This document shows positions 43,688 through 51,569 of a stretch of DNA of 64,000 bases, one piece after another (the first letter of the stretch is position 1; every line of letters begins with the position of its first letter). Both the position numbers and the translations under genes were made by a program. Where the stretch lies: contig NZ_KZ984442.1 of the NCBI RefSeq assembly GCF_003569915.1, positions 178,851 to 242,850 on the forward strand. The letters are read 5' to 3'. Source of the stretch: Comamonas testosteroni (lineage in GTDB: Bacteria > Pseudomonadota > Gammaproteobacteria > Burkholderiales > Burkholderiaceae_C). Below the pieces are notes generated by a model, which was not told where the DNA came from, did not search any database, and saw only the letters and a list, made by a program, of their open reading frames with translations.

Positions 43688-44878
43688 ATGCCCGCCGCTT
43701 TGCTCGCCCTGGCTGCTGGTGCCTTTGGCATAGGCACCACGGAATTCATCATCATGGGTCTGCTCACCCAGGTCAGCCAGGACCTGAACATCAGCATTCC
43801 CACCGCCGGAACCCTGATCTCGGGCTATGCCCTGGGCGTGGCCGTCGGCGCACCCGTGCTCACGCTGGCTTCGCGCCGCTGGCCACGCAAGTTCTTGCTG
43901 ATGGCGCTGATGGGCATCTTCATTGCAGGCAATGTGGCCGCCGTATTTGCGCCCAGCTATGAATGGCTGCTGGCCGCGCGCGTGCTGACATCACTGACCC
44001 ATGGCACCTTCTTTGGCGTGGGCGCCGTGGTGGCGACCGGGCTGGTACCGGCTGAAAAGAAAGCATCGGCCATTGCGCTGATGTTCTCGGGGCTGACCCT
44101 GGCCACCCTGCTGGGCGTGCCTGCTGGCACCTGGATTGGCCAGCACTGGGGCTGGCGCATGTCATTTGCGGCCGTCAGCGCCGTGGGCGTGGTGGCGCTG
44201 GCCATCTTGATGATCTTTGTGCCGCGCAATATCAGCACGCCGGGCCAGCACAGTCTGGCCGAGGAACTGTCCGTGCTGCGCCGCCCGCAGATGTGGCTGG
44301 GTCTGGCCATCACGGTGGTGGGCTTTGCCGGGGTATTTGCGCTCTATACCTATATAGAGCCATTGCTCACCCAGATCACTCATATGAGTAACCAACTCGT
44401 GGCCACCACCCTGCTGCTGTTTGGTGCCGGTCTGGCCATTGGCAATACCGCAGGCGGCAAGCTGGCGGACCGCGCGGGCGTCATGGCGGCGCTGCTGATC
44501 ACCCTGCTGGCCTTGATGGCCGTGCTGCTGCTGGGCCGCTGGATGTTTGTCAGCACGCCGCTGGCCATTGCCTATGTGCTGGTGCTGGGCATTGCGGCTT
44601 TTGCCACCGTGGCCCCCATGCAGATGGCGGTGCTGCAGGCGGCGGGCTCTGCAGGCATGAACCTGGCGTCCAGCCTCAATATTGCGGCTTTCAATCTGGG
44701 CAATGCGCTGGGGGCCTGGCTGGGCGGTCAGGTGATTGCGCACAGCCTGGGCCTGACGTCCATCGCCTGGGTGGGCGCGGCCTTGGCGGCTGCAGGGCTG
44801 GCTTTGACGGTCTTGCATCAATACCTGGGCAAAGCCCGCAGCACAGACGCAGTGTGCCCCACCCATGTCAACGCCTGA
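43688..44878 (+). CDS. MFS efflux transporter, AraJ/DHA1-like
   Basis: The 396-residue, 12-helix transporter starts with LLALAAGAFGIGTTEFIIMG and has the motif-A-like loop SRRWPRKFLLMALMGIFIAG, RVLTSLTHGTFFGVGAVVAT and QHWGWRMSFAAVSAVGVVAL. These are signatures of the arabinose-efflux/chloramphenicol-resistance (DHA1, AraJ/CmlA) group. AAGGACTGTCTTC sets the start at 43688; the open frame extends 158 codons further upstream across the lysR promoter and is not real. The substrate is unknown. Purine or sugar efflux are possible since PbuE-like proteins belong to the same group. Confidence 0.87.
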   Translation: MPAALLALAAGAFGIGTTEFIIMGLLTQVSQDLNISIPTAGTLISGYALGVAVGAPVLTLASRRWPRKFLLMALMGIFIAGNVAAVFAPSYEWLLAARVLTSLTHGTFFGVGAVVATGLVPAEKKASAIALMFSGLTLATLLGVPAGTWIGQHWGWRMSFAAVSAVGVVALAILMIFVPRNISTPGQHSLAEELSVLRRPQMWLGLAITVVGFAGVFALYTYIEPLLTQITHMSNQLVATTLLLFGAGLAIGNTAGGKLADRAGVMAALLITLLALMAVLLLGRWMFVSTPLAIAYVLVLGIAAFATVAPMQMAVLQAAGSAGMNLASSLNIAAFNLGNALGAWLGGQVIAHSLGLTSIAWVGAALAAAGLALTVLHQYLGKARSTDAVCPTHVNA

Positions 44879-44933
44879 CAAGGCATGAGCAGTGTAGAGC
44901 GCGTGCGTGATGCGTGAGCGCGCCCCGCACCAC

Positions 44934-44960
44934 AAGGCAGCCAGCAGGCTGCCTTTTTTG
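44934..44960. terminator. Intrinsic terminator after the MFS gene
   Basis: AAGGCAGCC / GGCTGCCTT form a 9-bp stem around AGCA, followed by TTTTTTG on the plus strand. Confidence 0.85.
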
Positions 44961-45261
44961 CGTCAGGGCAACGCCAAAATCACAAAAAGCGGAGCAGTCA
45001 GACACATTCAGGCACGGCTTTTGCATTGAACCGGTGAAGGCAAGGCATGCACCAGTCCTCGGGACAGTTCATGCACGTTTTTGCACAGCAATGCACCAAT
45101 TCAGCGCTTCATGCCGTTTTTCCATGGGTTCCTCAGAGGTAATCAAGCACCATCAGCCGACTTGGCACTCCTGCTTTCTGGCAGGGAATGTTTTAGCAGC
45201 CATGACCTCGGCACGCATAACACCTGCCCATGATCCACGAATTGCATATTACGCAAATTTC

Positions 45262-45365
45262 GCTACAAATTTAGTAGCTATATGTCCATGTTTTTTATTG
45301 ATAACAGCATTACTTCCATCAATAAAACGTATATCCACAGGACATAGAGCTACACATTTAGTAGC
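45262..45365. repeat. 104-bp AT-rich palindromic (MITE-like) element
   Basis: Both ends carry the same 17-base unit, GCTACAAATTTAGTAGC at 45262-45278 and GCTACACATTTAGTAGC at 45349-45365, each itself an inverted repeat. Just inside, TAGCTATATGTCC faces GGACATAGAGCTA, and further in GTTTTTTATTGAT faces ATCAATAAAAC. The whole element can fold into one long hairpin with terminal inverted repeats of about 30 bp. It is strongly AT-rich against a GC-rich background. No coding capacity is present. Confidence 0.7.
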
Positions 45366-45474
45366 AAGAAGGATTTAAAGCATTGCCCTATGCGTTACGC
45401 GCATAACCCTCATATCCACCCATAGCGCCGAATTTTTGAGCAGGGTTTACCGGTAGATGTGGCGGATTATGCGT

Positions 45475-45482
45475 TGTATACA
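45475..45482. promoter_or_regulatory. TGTATACA operator box upstream of the urate/xanthine permease
   Basis: GTTGTATACACTTTTTGTAT holds the octamer plus a second partial TTGTAT 11 bases later. It lies about 77 bp upstream of the permease start, consistent with control by the GntR protein encoded at 37681. Confidence 0.6.
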
Positions 45483-45558
45483 CTTTTTGTATGGATTGAC
45501 ACGGTGCCAGCATCTGTGCGCAAACCTGATCCCAATATGAGTGAGGAGACATGTTCTT

Positions 45559-47051
45559 ATGACATCCAAAGTGCATCCAGTCGATGAGGTTTTGCCGCTT
45601 GGCAAACTCACCGCATTAGGCCTCCAGCACGTGCTGGTCATGTACGCGGGCGCCGTGGCGGTGCCGCTGATCGTGGGCCGCGCGCTCAATCTGCCGCCCG
45701 AGCAGGTCGCGCACCTGATCTCGGCCGACCTGTTCGTCTGCGGACTGGTCACGCTGATTCAGGCGCTGGGCGCAACCCAGTGGTTTGGTATCAAGCTGCC
45801 CGTGATGATGGGCGTGACCTTTGCCAGCGTAGCCCCCATGGTGGCCATTGCGCAGTCGACCGGCGGCAACGCAGGGGCGGGCCTGATCTTTGGCTCGGTG
45901 ATCGGCGCGGGGGTGGTCTCCATCATCATCGCGCCCGTCATCAGCCGCATGCTGCGCTTTTTCCCGCCAGTGGTGACCGGCACCATCATTGCCGTCATCG
46001 GCATCAGCCTGATGCGTGTGGGTGTGAACTGGATCTTCGGCAACCCCGTGGGCCCGACCGCTCCCTCCGTGCCCAACCCCGAGCACCTGACCTGAAGTGG
46101 CTGGCTGAAGCCCAGGCCATGGCTGGCGCTCCCGGCTCCTCTTTGCCCGCTGTTCCCAAGGGTTTCTCGGTGCTGCCCACCGTACCCAATCCCAAGTACG
46201 CCGATCTGAGCGGCGCCGCCGTCTCCGGCGTGGTGCTGCTGTCCATCCTGCTGATCGCACGCTTTGCCAAGGGCTTCATCGCCAATATCTCGGTGCTGAT
46301 GGGCATCCTGATCGGCGGCGTCATCTCCGTGGCCATGGGCCTGATGAACTTCGACAAGGTGGCCAAGGCCGACTGGTTCACCCTGGTGCTGCCTTTTGAC
46401 ATCGCCATGCCTGTGTTCGACCCCATCCTCATCCTCACCATGAGCTTGGTGATGATTGTGGTGATGATCGAATCGACCGGCATGTTCCTGGCACTGGGCG
46501 ACATGACCAACCGCGAGATCTCTCAGGACGACCTGACCCGCGGTCTGCGTACCGACGGTCTGGGCACGCTGATTGGGGGCATCTTCAACACCTTCCCCTA
46601 CACCAGCTTCTCGCAGAACGTGGGCCTGGTTGCGGTGACGGGCGTGATGAGCCGCTGGGTCTGCGTGGCCGGCGGTGCCATCCTGATCGTGCTGGGCGTG
46701 CTGCCCAAGATGGGCGCGCTGATCGAATCTCTGCCCACCGTGGTGCTGGGCGGTGCAGGTCTGGTGATGTTCGGCATGGTGGCCTCCACCGGCATTCGCA
46801 TCCTCTCCAACGTGGACTTCAAGACCAACAAGCACAATGCCATGATCGTGGCCGTGTCTATCGGTGTAGGAATGATTCCCTTGGTTGCGCCTAATTTCCG
46901 CCAATGGATGCCACATTCCATCCATCCACTGATTGAATCCGGTATCCTGCTGGCTTCGCTTACTGCTGTGGCACTGAATCTTTTCTTTAACGGAGCCGCC
47001 AAGGACAACAGCGCTGCCATCAACGCAGCGCGCCAGGCTGACGCGCACTAA
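45559..47051 (+). pseudogene. NCS2 urate/xanthine permease interrupted by a single-base frameshift
   Basis: Two overlapping frames encode one nucleobase:cation symporter-2. The first frame (45559-46095) gives GKLTALGLQHVLVMYAGAVA and runs to VPNPEHLT-stop. The second continues from about 46089 as DLKWLAEAQAMAG and ends at 47051 with a full set of helices, including the family signature SFSQNVGLVAVTGVMSRWV. Restoring one G in CACCTGACCTG at about 46089 would give HLDLKWLAEA in a single frame of about 498 residues. It is therefore either a recent one-base deletion or a sequencing error. GAGGAG precedes the start. Location and operator suggest urate or xanthine uptake feeding PuuD. If the deletion is real the strain lacks this importer. 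Confidence 0.88.
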
Positions 47052-47089
47052 GACGCAGCCTCTGAAACTGCCGGCCTACCCGCCGGCCC

Positions 47090-47126
47090 AGCCCCCTGCC
47101 GCCGCATCCTGCGCCAGGGGGTTTGT
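47090..47126 (+). terminator. Probable terminator after the permease
   Basis: CCCCCTG and CAGGGGG form a 7-bp stem with a 16-base loop followed by GTTTGTTG. The T tract is imperfect. Confidence 0.5.
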
Positions 47127-47216
47127 TGTCGGTGTACTTCAGGCAAAACAGTCCTGACCCAAAAATCCTCTCGCCATCCAGTAAGCTCAGACAAGCCATT
47201 TGCTGATATTTTTCGT

Positions 47217-49514
47217 ATGACACAAAACCTGTCCTCCGCCGAACAAGCCCTGCGCGATGCGGCCCGCGAATACCACCGCAGCCCCGTCAAAGGCAAGATT
47301 TCCGTCACCCCTACCAAGCCTCTGTCCAACCAGCGTGACCTGTCCCTGGCCTACTCGCCAGGCGTGGCCTACCCCTGCCTGGACATCGAGGCAGACCCCG
47401 CCACCGCAGCCGAATACACCTCGCGCGGCAACCTGGTCGGCGTGATAACCAACGGCACGGCTGTGCTGGGTCTGGGCGACATCGGCCCACTGGCGTCCAA
47501 GCCCGTGATGGAAGGCAAAGGCTGCCTGTTCAAGAAGTTTGCCGGCGTGGACGTGTTCGACATTGAACTGGCCGAGCGCGATCCCGACAAACTCATCGAA
47601 ATCATTGCCTCGATGGAGCCCACACTGGGCGGCATCAACCTGGAAGACATCAAGGCGCCCGAGTGCTTCTACATCGAGCAGGAACTCTCCAAGCGCATGA
47701 ACATTCCGGTGTTCCACGATGACCAGCACGGCACCGCCATCATCTCCAGCGCCGCTCTGCTCAACGGTCTGGAACTGGTCGGCAAGGACATCGGCTCCGT
47801 CAAGGTCGCCGTCTCCGGCGCAGGCGCTGCAGCCATCGCCTGCGTGGACGTGATGGTGGGTCTGGGTGTCAAGCGCACCAACGTCTACATGGTCGACTCC
47901 AAGGGTGTGATCTACGAAGGCCGCCCCGGTGGTCTGGACGCTTCCAAGCAGCGCTATGCGCAGATCACCGAGGCCCGCACGCTGGCCGATGTGGTCAACG
48001 GCGCTGACGTGTTCCTCGGTTGCTCCGCCCCCGGCGTGCTGACGGCCGACATGGTCAAGACCATGGCCGACAAGCCCATCATCCTGGCCCTGGCCAACCC
48101 CGAGCCCGAAATCCGCCCCGAACTGGCCAAGGCCATCCGCCCTGACTGCATCGTTGCCACCGGCCGCTCCGACTATCCCAACCAGGTCAACAACGTCCTG
48201 TGCTTCCCCTACATCTTCCGTGGCGCGCTGGACTGCGGCGCCACCAAGATCACCGAAGCCATGAAGCTGGCCTGCGTGCGCGAAATCGCCGCCCTGGCCA
48301 AGCAGGACGTCAGCGATGAAGTCGCCGCTGCCTATCAAGGCAAGGAACTGAGCTTCGGCCCCGACTACCTGATCCCTACACCTTTCGATACGCGCCTGAT
48401 CCTGCGCATCGCTCCCGCTGTGGCCCAGGCCGCTGCCGAGTCCGGTGTGGCTACCCGCCCCATCGAGGACATCGCCGCCTACCGCGAAAGCCTGACCCGC
48501 TTCGTCTACCAGACCAGCATGTTCATGCGCCCCGTGTTTGCCGCCGCCAAGGCGGGTCAGCAACGCGTGGCCTATGCCGAAGGTGAAGACGAACGCGTGC
48601 TGCGCGCCGTGCAGGTCGCGCTGGACGACGGCCTGGCCAAACCCATTCTGATTGGCCGTCCCGCCGTCATCGAAGCCCGCATCGCCAAGGCCGGTCTGCG
48701 CATGCAACTGGGCAAGGACGTGGAAATCTGCAACCCCGAAGACGATCCACGCTTCCGTCAGTACTGGGAAACCTATCACAAGCTCATGGGCCGTGATGGC
48801 GTGACGCCCGAGGCTGCCAAGGCTGCCGTGCGCCGCTCCAACACCCTGATCGCTGCGCTGATGGTGCACCTGGGTGATGCGGATGCCATGCTCTGCGGCC
48901 TGGTCGGTCGCTTCGACAGCCACCTCACGCATCTGGAAGACGTGCTGGGCCTGAAGAAGGGCGCCAACGAGTTCGCCACCGTCAACGCCGTCATGCTGGA
49001 ATCCGGCACGCTGTTCGTCGCTGATACCTATATCAACGACGCGCCCAGCGCCGAAGAACTGGCCGAGATCGCCAAGATGGCAGCCGACGAAGTGGCCCGC
49101 TTTGGCCTGCCCCCCAAGGTGGCCTTCCTCTCGCACAGCAACTACGGCTCGTCCACCCGTGGCTCCGCCCGCAAGATGCGCGCCGCTCGCGACCTGTTCG
49201 CTGCCGCCAACCCCGGCATCGAATGCGACGGCGAAATGCACGGCGACGCCGCTCTGGACGCCAGCGTGCGCAGCCACTCGCTGCTGGACTCCACCCTGAC
49301 CGGTGAAGCCAATGTGCTGATCTGCCCCAACCTCGACGCAGCAAACATCCTGTTCAACGTGCTCAAGACCACAGGTGGCCACGGCACCACCATCGGCCCC
49401 ATCCTCATGGGCTGCGCCGCCTCCGCCCACGTACTGACCCCTTCGTCCACCGTGCGCCGCGTGGTCAACATGACGGCCCTGGCGGCAGCACAGGCCATCG
49501 CTCTGCGCGGCTAA
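47217..49514 (+). CDS. maeB: NADP-dependent malic enzyme with phosphotransacetylase-like domain
   Basis: The 765-residue protein decarboxylates malate to pyruvate. Residues about 1-430 are malic enzyme: [59 protein letters not shown], and an NADP Rossmann region [20 protein letters not shown]. Residues about 430-765 are a PTA-like domain ([34 protein letters not shown]) that in MaeB proteins senses acetyl-CoA and lacks enzyme activity. It has the expected full length. It stands alone with a terminator on each side. No strong ribosome-binding sequence is seen before ATG at 47217. Confidence 0.95.
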   Translation: MTQNLSSAEQALRDAAREYHRSPVKGKISVTPTKPLSNQRDLSLAYSPGVAYPCLDIEADPATAAEYTSRGNLVGVITNGTAVLGLGDIGPLASKPVMEGKGCLFKKFAGVDVFDIELAERDPDKLIEIIASMEPTLGGINLEDIKAPECFYIEQELSKRMNIPVFHDDQHGTAIISSAALLNGLELVGKDIGSVKVAVSGAGAAAIACVDVMVGLGVKRTNVYMVDSKGVIYEGRPGGLDASKQRYAQITEARTLADVVNGADVFLGCSAPGVLTADMVKTMADKPIILALANPEPEIRPELAKAIRPDCIVATGRSDYPNQVNNVLCFPYIFRGALDCGATKITEAMKLACVREIAALAKQDVSDEVAAAYQGKELSFGPDYLIPTPFDTRLILRIAPAVAQAAAESGVATRPIEDIAAYRESLTRFVYQTSMFMRPVFAAAKAGQQRVAYAEGEDERVLRAVQVALDDGLAKPILIGRPAVIEARIAKAGLRMQLGKDVEICNPEDDPRFRQYWETYHKLMGRDGVTPEAAKAAVRRSNTLIAALMVHLGDADAMLCGLVGRFDSHLTHLEDVLGLKKGANEFATVNAVMLESGTLFVADTYINDAPSAEELAEIAKMAADEVARFGLPPKVAFLSHSNYGSSTRGSARKMRAARDLFAAANPGIECDGEMHGDAALDASVRSHSLLDSTLTGEANVLICPNLDAANILFNVLKTTGGHGTTIGPILMGCAASAHVLTPSSTVRRVVNMTALAAAQAIALRG

Positions 49515-49527
49515 GCCCTGCAAGTTC

Positions 49528-49562
49528 AAGCCCCTCAGTGAATTTCACTGAGGGGCTTTTTA
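49528..49562 (+). terminator. Intrinsic terminator after maeB
   Basis: AAGCCCCTCAGTG and CACTGAGGGGCTT pair over 13 bp around a short loop, followed by TTTT. Confidence 0.9.
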
Positions 49563-49681
49563 GGTGCTGCATGTGCCTAAACTCATCGGCATCCGCTTTC
49601 CTTTCCGGCTTCGGTTTATCTGGCACAGCCATGCCTAGATCATAAAAACCTGCTGATTCCTTGTGTAGAATCTTTCCATCC

Positions 49682-49771
49682 GGAGGTTTGGGTGAGTGGT
49701 TTAAACCAGCAGTCTTGAAAACTGCCGAAGGAGTGATCCTTCCGTGAGTTCGAATCTCACAGCCTCCGCCA
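49682..49771 (+). tRNA. tRNA-Ser (anticodon UGA)
   Basis: This is a class II tRNA of 90 nt including an encoded CCA. The acceptor stem pairs GGAGGTT with AGCCTCC, followed by discriminator G and CCA. The anticodon arm GCAGT-CTTGAAA-ACTGC gives anticodon TGA. The long variable arm (GAAGGAGTGATCCTTCC) and T arm (GTGAG-TTCGAAT-CTCAC) are as expected for serine. It is a typical integration target: an accessory region with recombination-type genes begins just downstream. Confidence 0.95.
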
Positions 49772-49782
49772 AGAATACTTCT

Positions 49783-49810
49783 AAGCCCCTGTTTTCAGGG
49801 GCTTTTTTAT
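49783..49810 (+). terminator. Terminator of tRNA-Ser
   Basis: AAGCCCCTG / CAGGGGCTT form a 9-bp stem around TTTT, followed by TTTTT, 12 bases after the tRNA CCA end. Confidence 0.9.
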
Positions 49811-50038
49811 TTATCACCCTAGTCTTTCTACCATACCATCTACCATTAGATTTCTGATTGATCCGGTCCTGTTCGGGCTGCATCGGACTGCAACTAGCAA
49901 TCTTGTTTTTTCATTTCTAATTTTTTTGAACCACATATCACGAAGCTGAGGTCATCTACAGATCCTCACCAACCCAACGTCTCAAGCCCCTGTGTATCTG
50001 CGCAGGGGCTTTTTTGTCGCTGTGTATAGGAGACCACT
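49811..50038. other. Non-coding stretch between tRNA-Ser and the first island gene
   Basis: There is no credible gene. It includes an AT-rich segment near 49900-49930 and a second hairpin almost identical in stem to the tRNA terminator. No integrase remnant could be recognised. Confidence 0.5.
49984..50016 (+). terminator. Second hairpin with the tRNA-terminator stem
   Basis: AAGCCCCTG / CAGGGGCTT form the same 9-bp stem as at 49783, here with a 10-base loop, followed by TTTTTTG. It ends about 25 bp before the small zinc-ribbon gene and may be a duplicated copy of the tRNA 3' flank. Confidence 0.75.
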
Positions 50039-50380
50039 TTGGAAATATCCATACCCTCGCTTCTGTCTTGCCCCTTCTGTGAGCACGCGGAAGTCACCCA
50101 TCGAACACCTGTCACATATGCCTGTGCCGTACTTGGGTGTGCTGTCGGTGCTGCAGGAGGCTTTCTCGCCTCGAACAGAGGACTAGCAATTGCGAGTCCC
50201 CCCAGCACATCTCTTGCTTCAGCAGGATTCGCTTTCAATGGCGTTGCCGGCGCCGTGGTTGCTGCCATGACGGCTGCAGCCATTGGGTGTGAACTTGGCG
50301 CTAAAGCTGGCGCCAAGATTGACCTCGTGCTGTTTGATAACTATCGCTGCTGCGCATGCGGAAAGACTTTTAAGGTCTGA
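50039..50380 (+). CDS. Small protein with split zinc ribbon around a hydrophobic Ala/Gly segment
   Basis: The 113-residue product starts at TTG with a well-placed AGGAGACCACT leader. It has a CxxC pair at the N-terminus (LLSCPFCEHAEVTHRTP) and a CxxC pair at the C-terminus (YRCCACGKTFKV). Between them is a long Gly/Ala-rich hydrophobic region (CAVLGCAVGAAGGFLASNRG, then FNGVAGAVVAAMTAAAIGCE) resembling a glycine-zipper membrane hairpin. The two cysteine pairs could join into one zinc ribbon if the hydrophobic part folds back. I do not recognise a named family. The start codon choice rests on the ribosome-binding sequence and the Cys motif. It is the first gene of the island-like region. Confidence 0.6.
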   Translation: MEISIPSLLSCPFCEHAEVTHRTPVTYACAVLGCAVGAAGGFLASNRGLAIASPPSTSLASAGFAFNGVAGAVVAAMTAAAIGCELGAKAGAKIDLVLFDNYRCCACGKTFKV

Positions 50381-50451
50381 GTCGTTTATTAGCGCGACGC
50401 TTCACATTCTTTTTTTGAATACGTCTCATTTATTAATTAAGGAGAAATCTG

Positions 50452-51435
50452 ATGGCACACCTCATTGAAACCATGGCCTACGCTGGCCAAACCCCTTGGC
50501 ATGAACTGGGCAACTCCCTTCCAGCCAAACAAAGCATTGATGTCTGGGCACAAGCTGCGGGTATGGACTGGCGCATTCAGGAAACGCCGGTGCGTTATCT
50601 CGCCTCCGATGGAAATACAGGCCTATCTGGTCTATATGCCGAGCCCAAAGAGTTTCCAGAACAAAAGGTGCTCTACCGCAGCGACACGCAGGCACCCCTG
50701 TCCGTAGTGGGCAGTCGCTACAACGTGGTTCAGCCCCGCGAGGTACTGGAGTTCTACCGCGACCTGACTGAAGTAGCTGGTTATGAGTTGGAAACTGCAG
50801 GCGTGCTCAAAGCTGGCCGCAAGTTCTGGGCATTGGCGCGCACTGGTAAATCTGTTGCGTTGAAAGGCAATGATGTGGTCAACGGCTATTTGTTGCTGGC
50901 TACGTCGTGTGATGGTTCTCTGGCTACGGTGGCCATGCCAACCACAGTGCGCGTGGTGTGCAACAACACATTGACAATTGCCCTGCGTGATGGCGTGGGT
51001 GCAGTCAAGGTGCCACATAGCACCTCGTTTGATCCCCAGGCCGTTAAACGCCAGTTGGGGGTTGCAGTTGGCCAGTGGGACAGCTTTATGTACCGCATGA
51101 AGACACTGGCTGAACGCAAGGTCAAAACCCACGAGGCGATGAACTACTTCCTCAAGGTGATCTGCAACACAGATGCCAACTCTGACTTGTCTGTGGGTCT
51201 GACCAATGAGCGGGCACTCAAGAAAGTGCAGATGCTCTACGAAGGCCATGGGCGGGGAGCTGAAATGCATGCCGCTAAAGACACTGCCTGGGGCTTGCTG
51301 TGCTCTGTGACCGAGTTCATTGACCATGAAAAACAAGCCCGCAGCCAAGACAACCGTCTCGACAGCGCTTGGTTTGGCCAAGGTGCTGTGATCAAGCAGC
51401 GTGCTTTGGACCACGCTTTGCAGCTGGTGTCTTGA
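50452..51435 (+). CDS. DUF932 (phage/plasmid-like) protein
   Basis: The 327-residue protein is of the DUF932/TIGR03299 family found in phages, plasmids and integrative elements. Landmarks are MAYAGQTPWHELGNSLP at the N-terminus, APLSVVGSRYNVVQPREVLE, and the block GSLATVAMPTTVRVVCNNTL. AAGGAGAAATCTG precedes the ATG. Its biochemical role is unknown; the neighbours, a YqaJ nuclease and a possible recombination directionality factor, place it in a DNA-recombination or element-maintenance cassette. Codon usage is less GC-biased than in the upstream chromosomal genes. Confidence 0.87.
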   Translation: MAHLIETMAYAGQTPWHELGNSLPAKQSIDVWAQAAGMDWRIQETPVRYLASDGNTGLSGLYAEPKEFPEQKVLYRSDTQAPLSVVGSRYNVVQPREVLEFYRDLTEVAGYELETAGVLKAGRKFWALARTGKSVALKGNDVVNGYLLLATSCDGSLATVAMPTTVRVVCNNTLTIALRDGVGAVKVPHSTSFDPQAVKRQLGVAVGQWDSFMYRMKTLAERKVKTHEAMNYFLKVICNTDANSDLSVGLTNERALKKVQMLYEGHGRGAEMHAAKDTAWGLLCSVTEFIDHEKQARSQDNRLDSAWFGQGAVIKQRALDHALQLVS

Positions 51436-51511
51436 TCATGCTCAGACGCTGGCTTACATGGCCCTACTGGCCTTCTCCTCTGGGCTTTCCCATCTACTTT
51501 CCACCACCACG

Positions 51512-51535
51512 AACCGCCTTCTAAGGCGGTTTTTT
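51512..51535 (+). terminator. Terminator after the DUF932 gene
   Basis: ACCGCCTT / AAGGCGGT form an 8-bp stem around CT, followed by TTTTT. A second hairpin, GCCCGCA / TGCGGGC (51538-51556), immediately precedes the ribosome-binding AAGGAG of the next gene and could modulate its translation. Confidence 0.8.
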
Positions 51536-51569
51536 ATGCCCGCAATTTCTGCGGGCCAAGGAGATTTGT

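Larger units (their letters stand above)
44961..45558. other. Long non-coding region upstream of the NCS2 permease
   Basis: About 600 bp hold no credible protein gene. In order it has four TGCAC repeats (45048, 45072, 45082, 45092), an AT-rich palindromic element (45262-45365), the TGTATACA operator (45475) with a second TTTGTATGG nearby, and the permease ribosome-binding sequence. Its length and base composition are unusual for the surroundings. Confidence 0.6.

Noticed and set aside
45262..45482. Possible purine or xanthine riboswitch upstream of the permease
   Set aside because: Structure is present but I could not match the conserved nucleotides of known purine or xanthine riboswitch classes. 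The GTATAC operator already explains regulation. An Infernal search would settle it.
45780..46088. The N-terminal part of the second permease frame read as its own protein start
   Set aside because: This part is out of frame with the transporter and has no family match. The real protein uses the other frame up to about 46089.
47187..49529. A 780-codon open frame on the minus strand opposite maeB
   Set aside because: It mirrors the malic enzyme gene exactly, is rich in His, Gln and Ala, and has no domain. It is an antisense shadow caused by GC-rich third positions.
49701..49883. A short minus-strand frame overlapping the tRNA
   Set aside because: It covers the tRNA-Ser gene and its terminator. 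The tRNA fold is complete, so coding is very unlikely.
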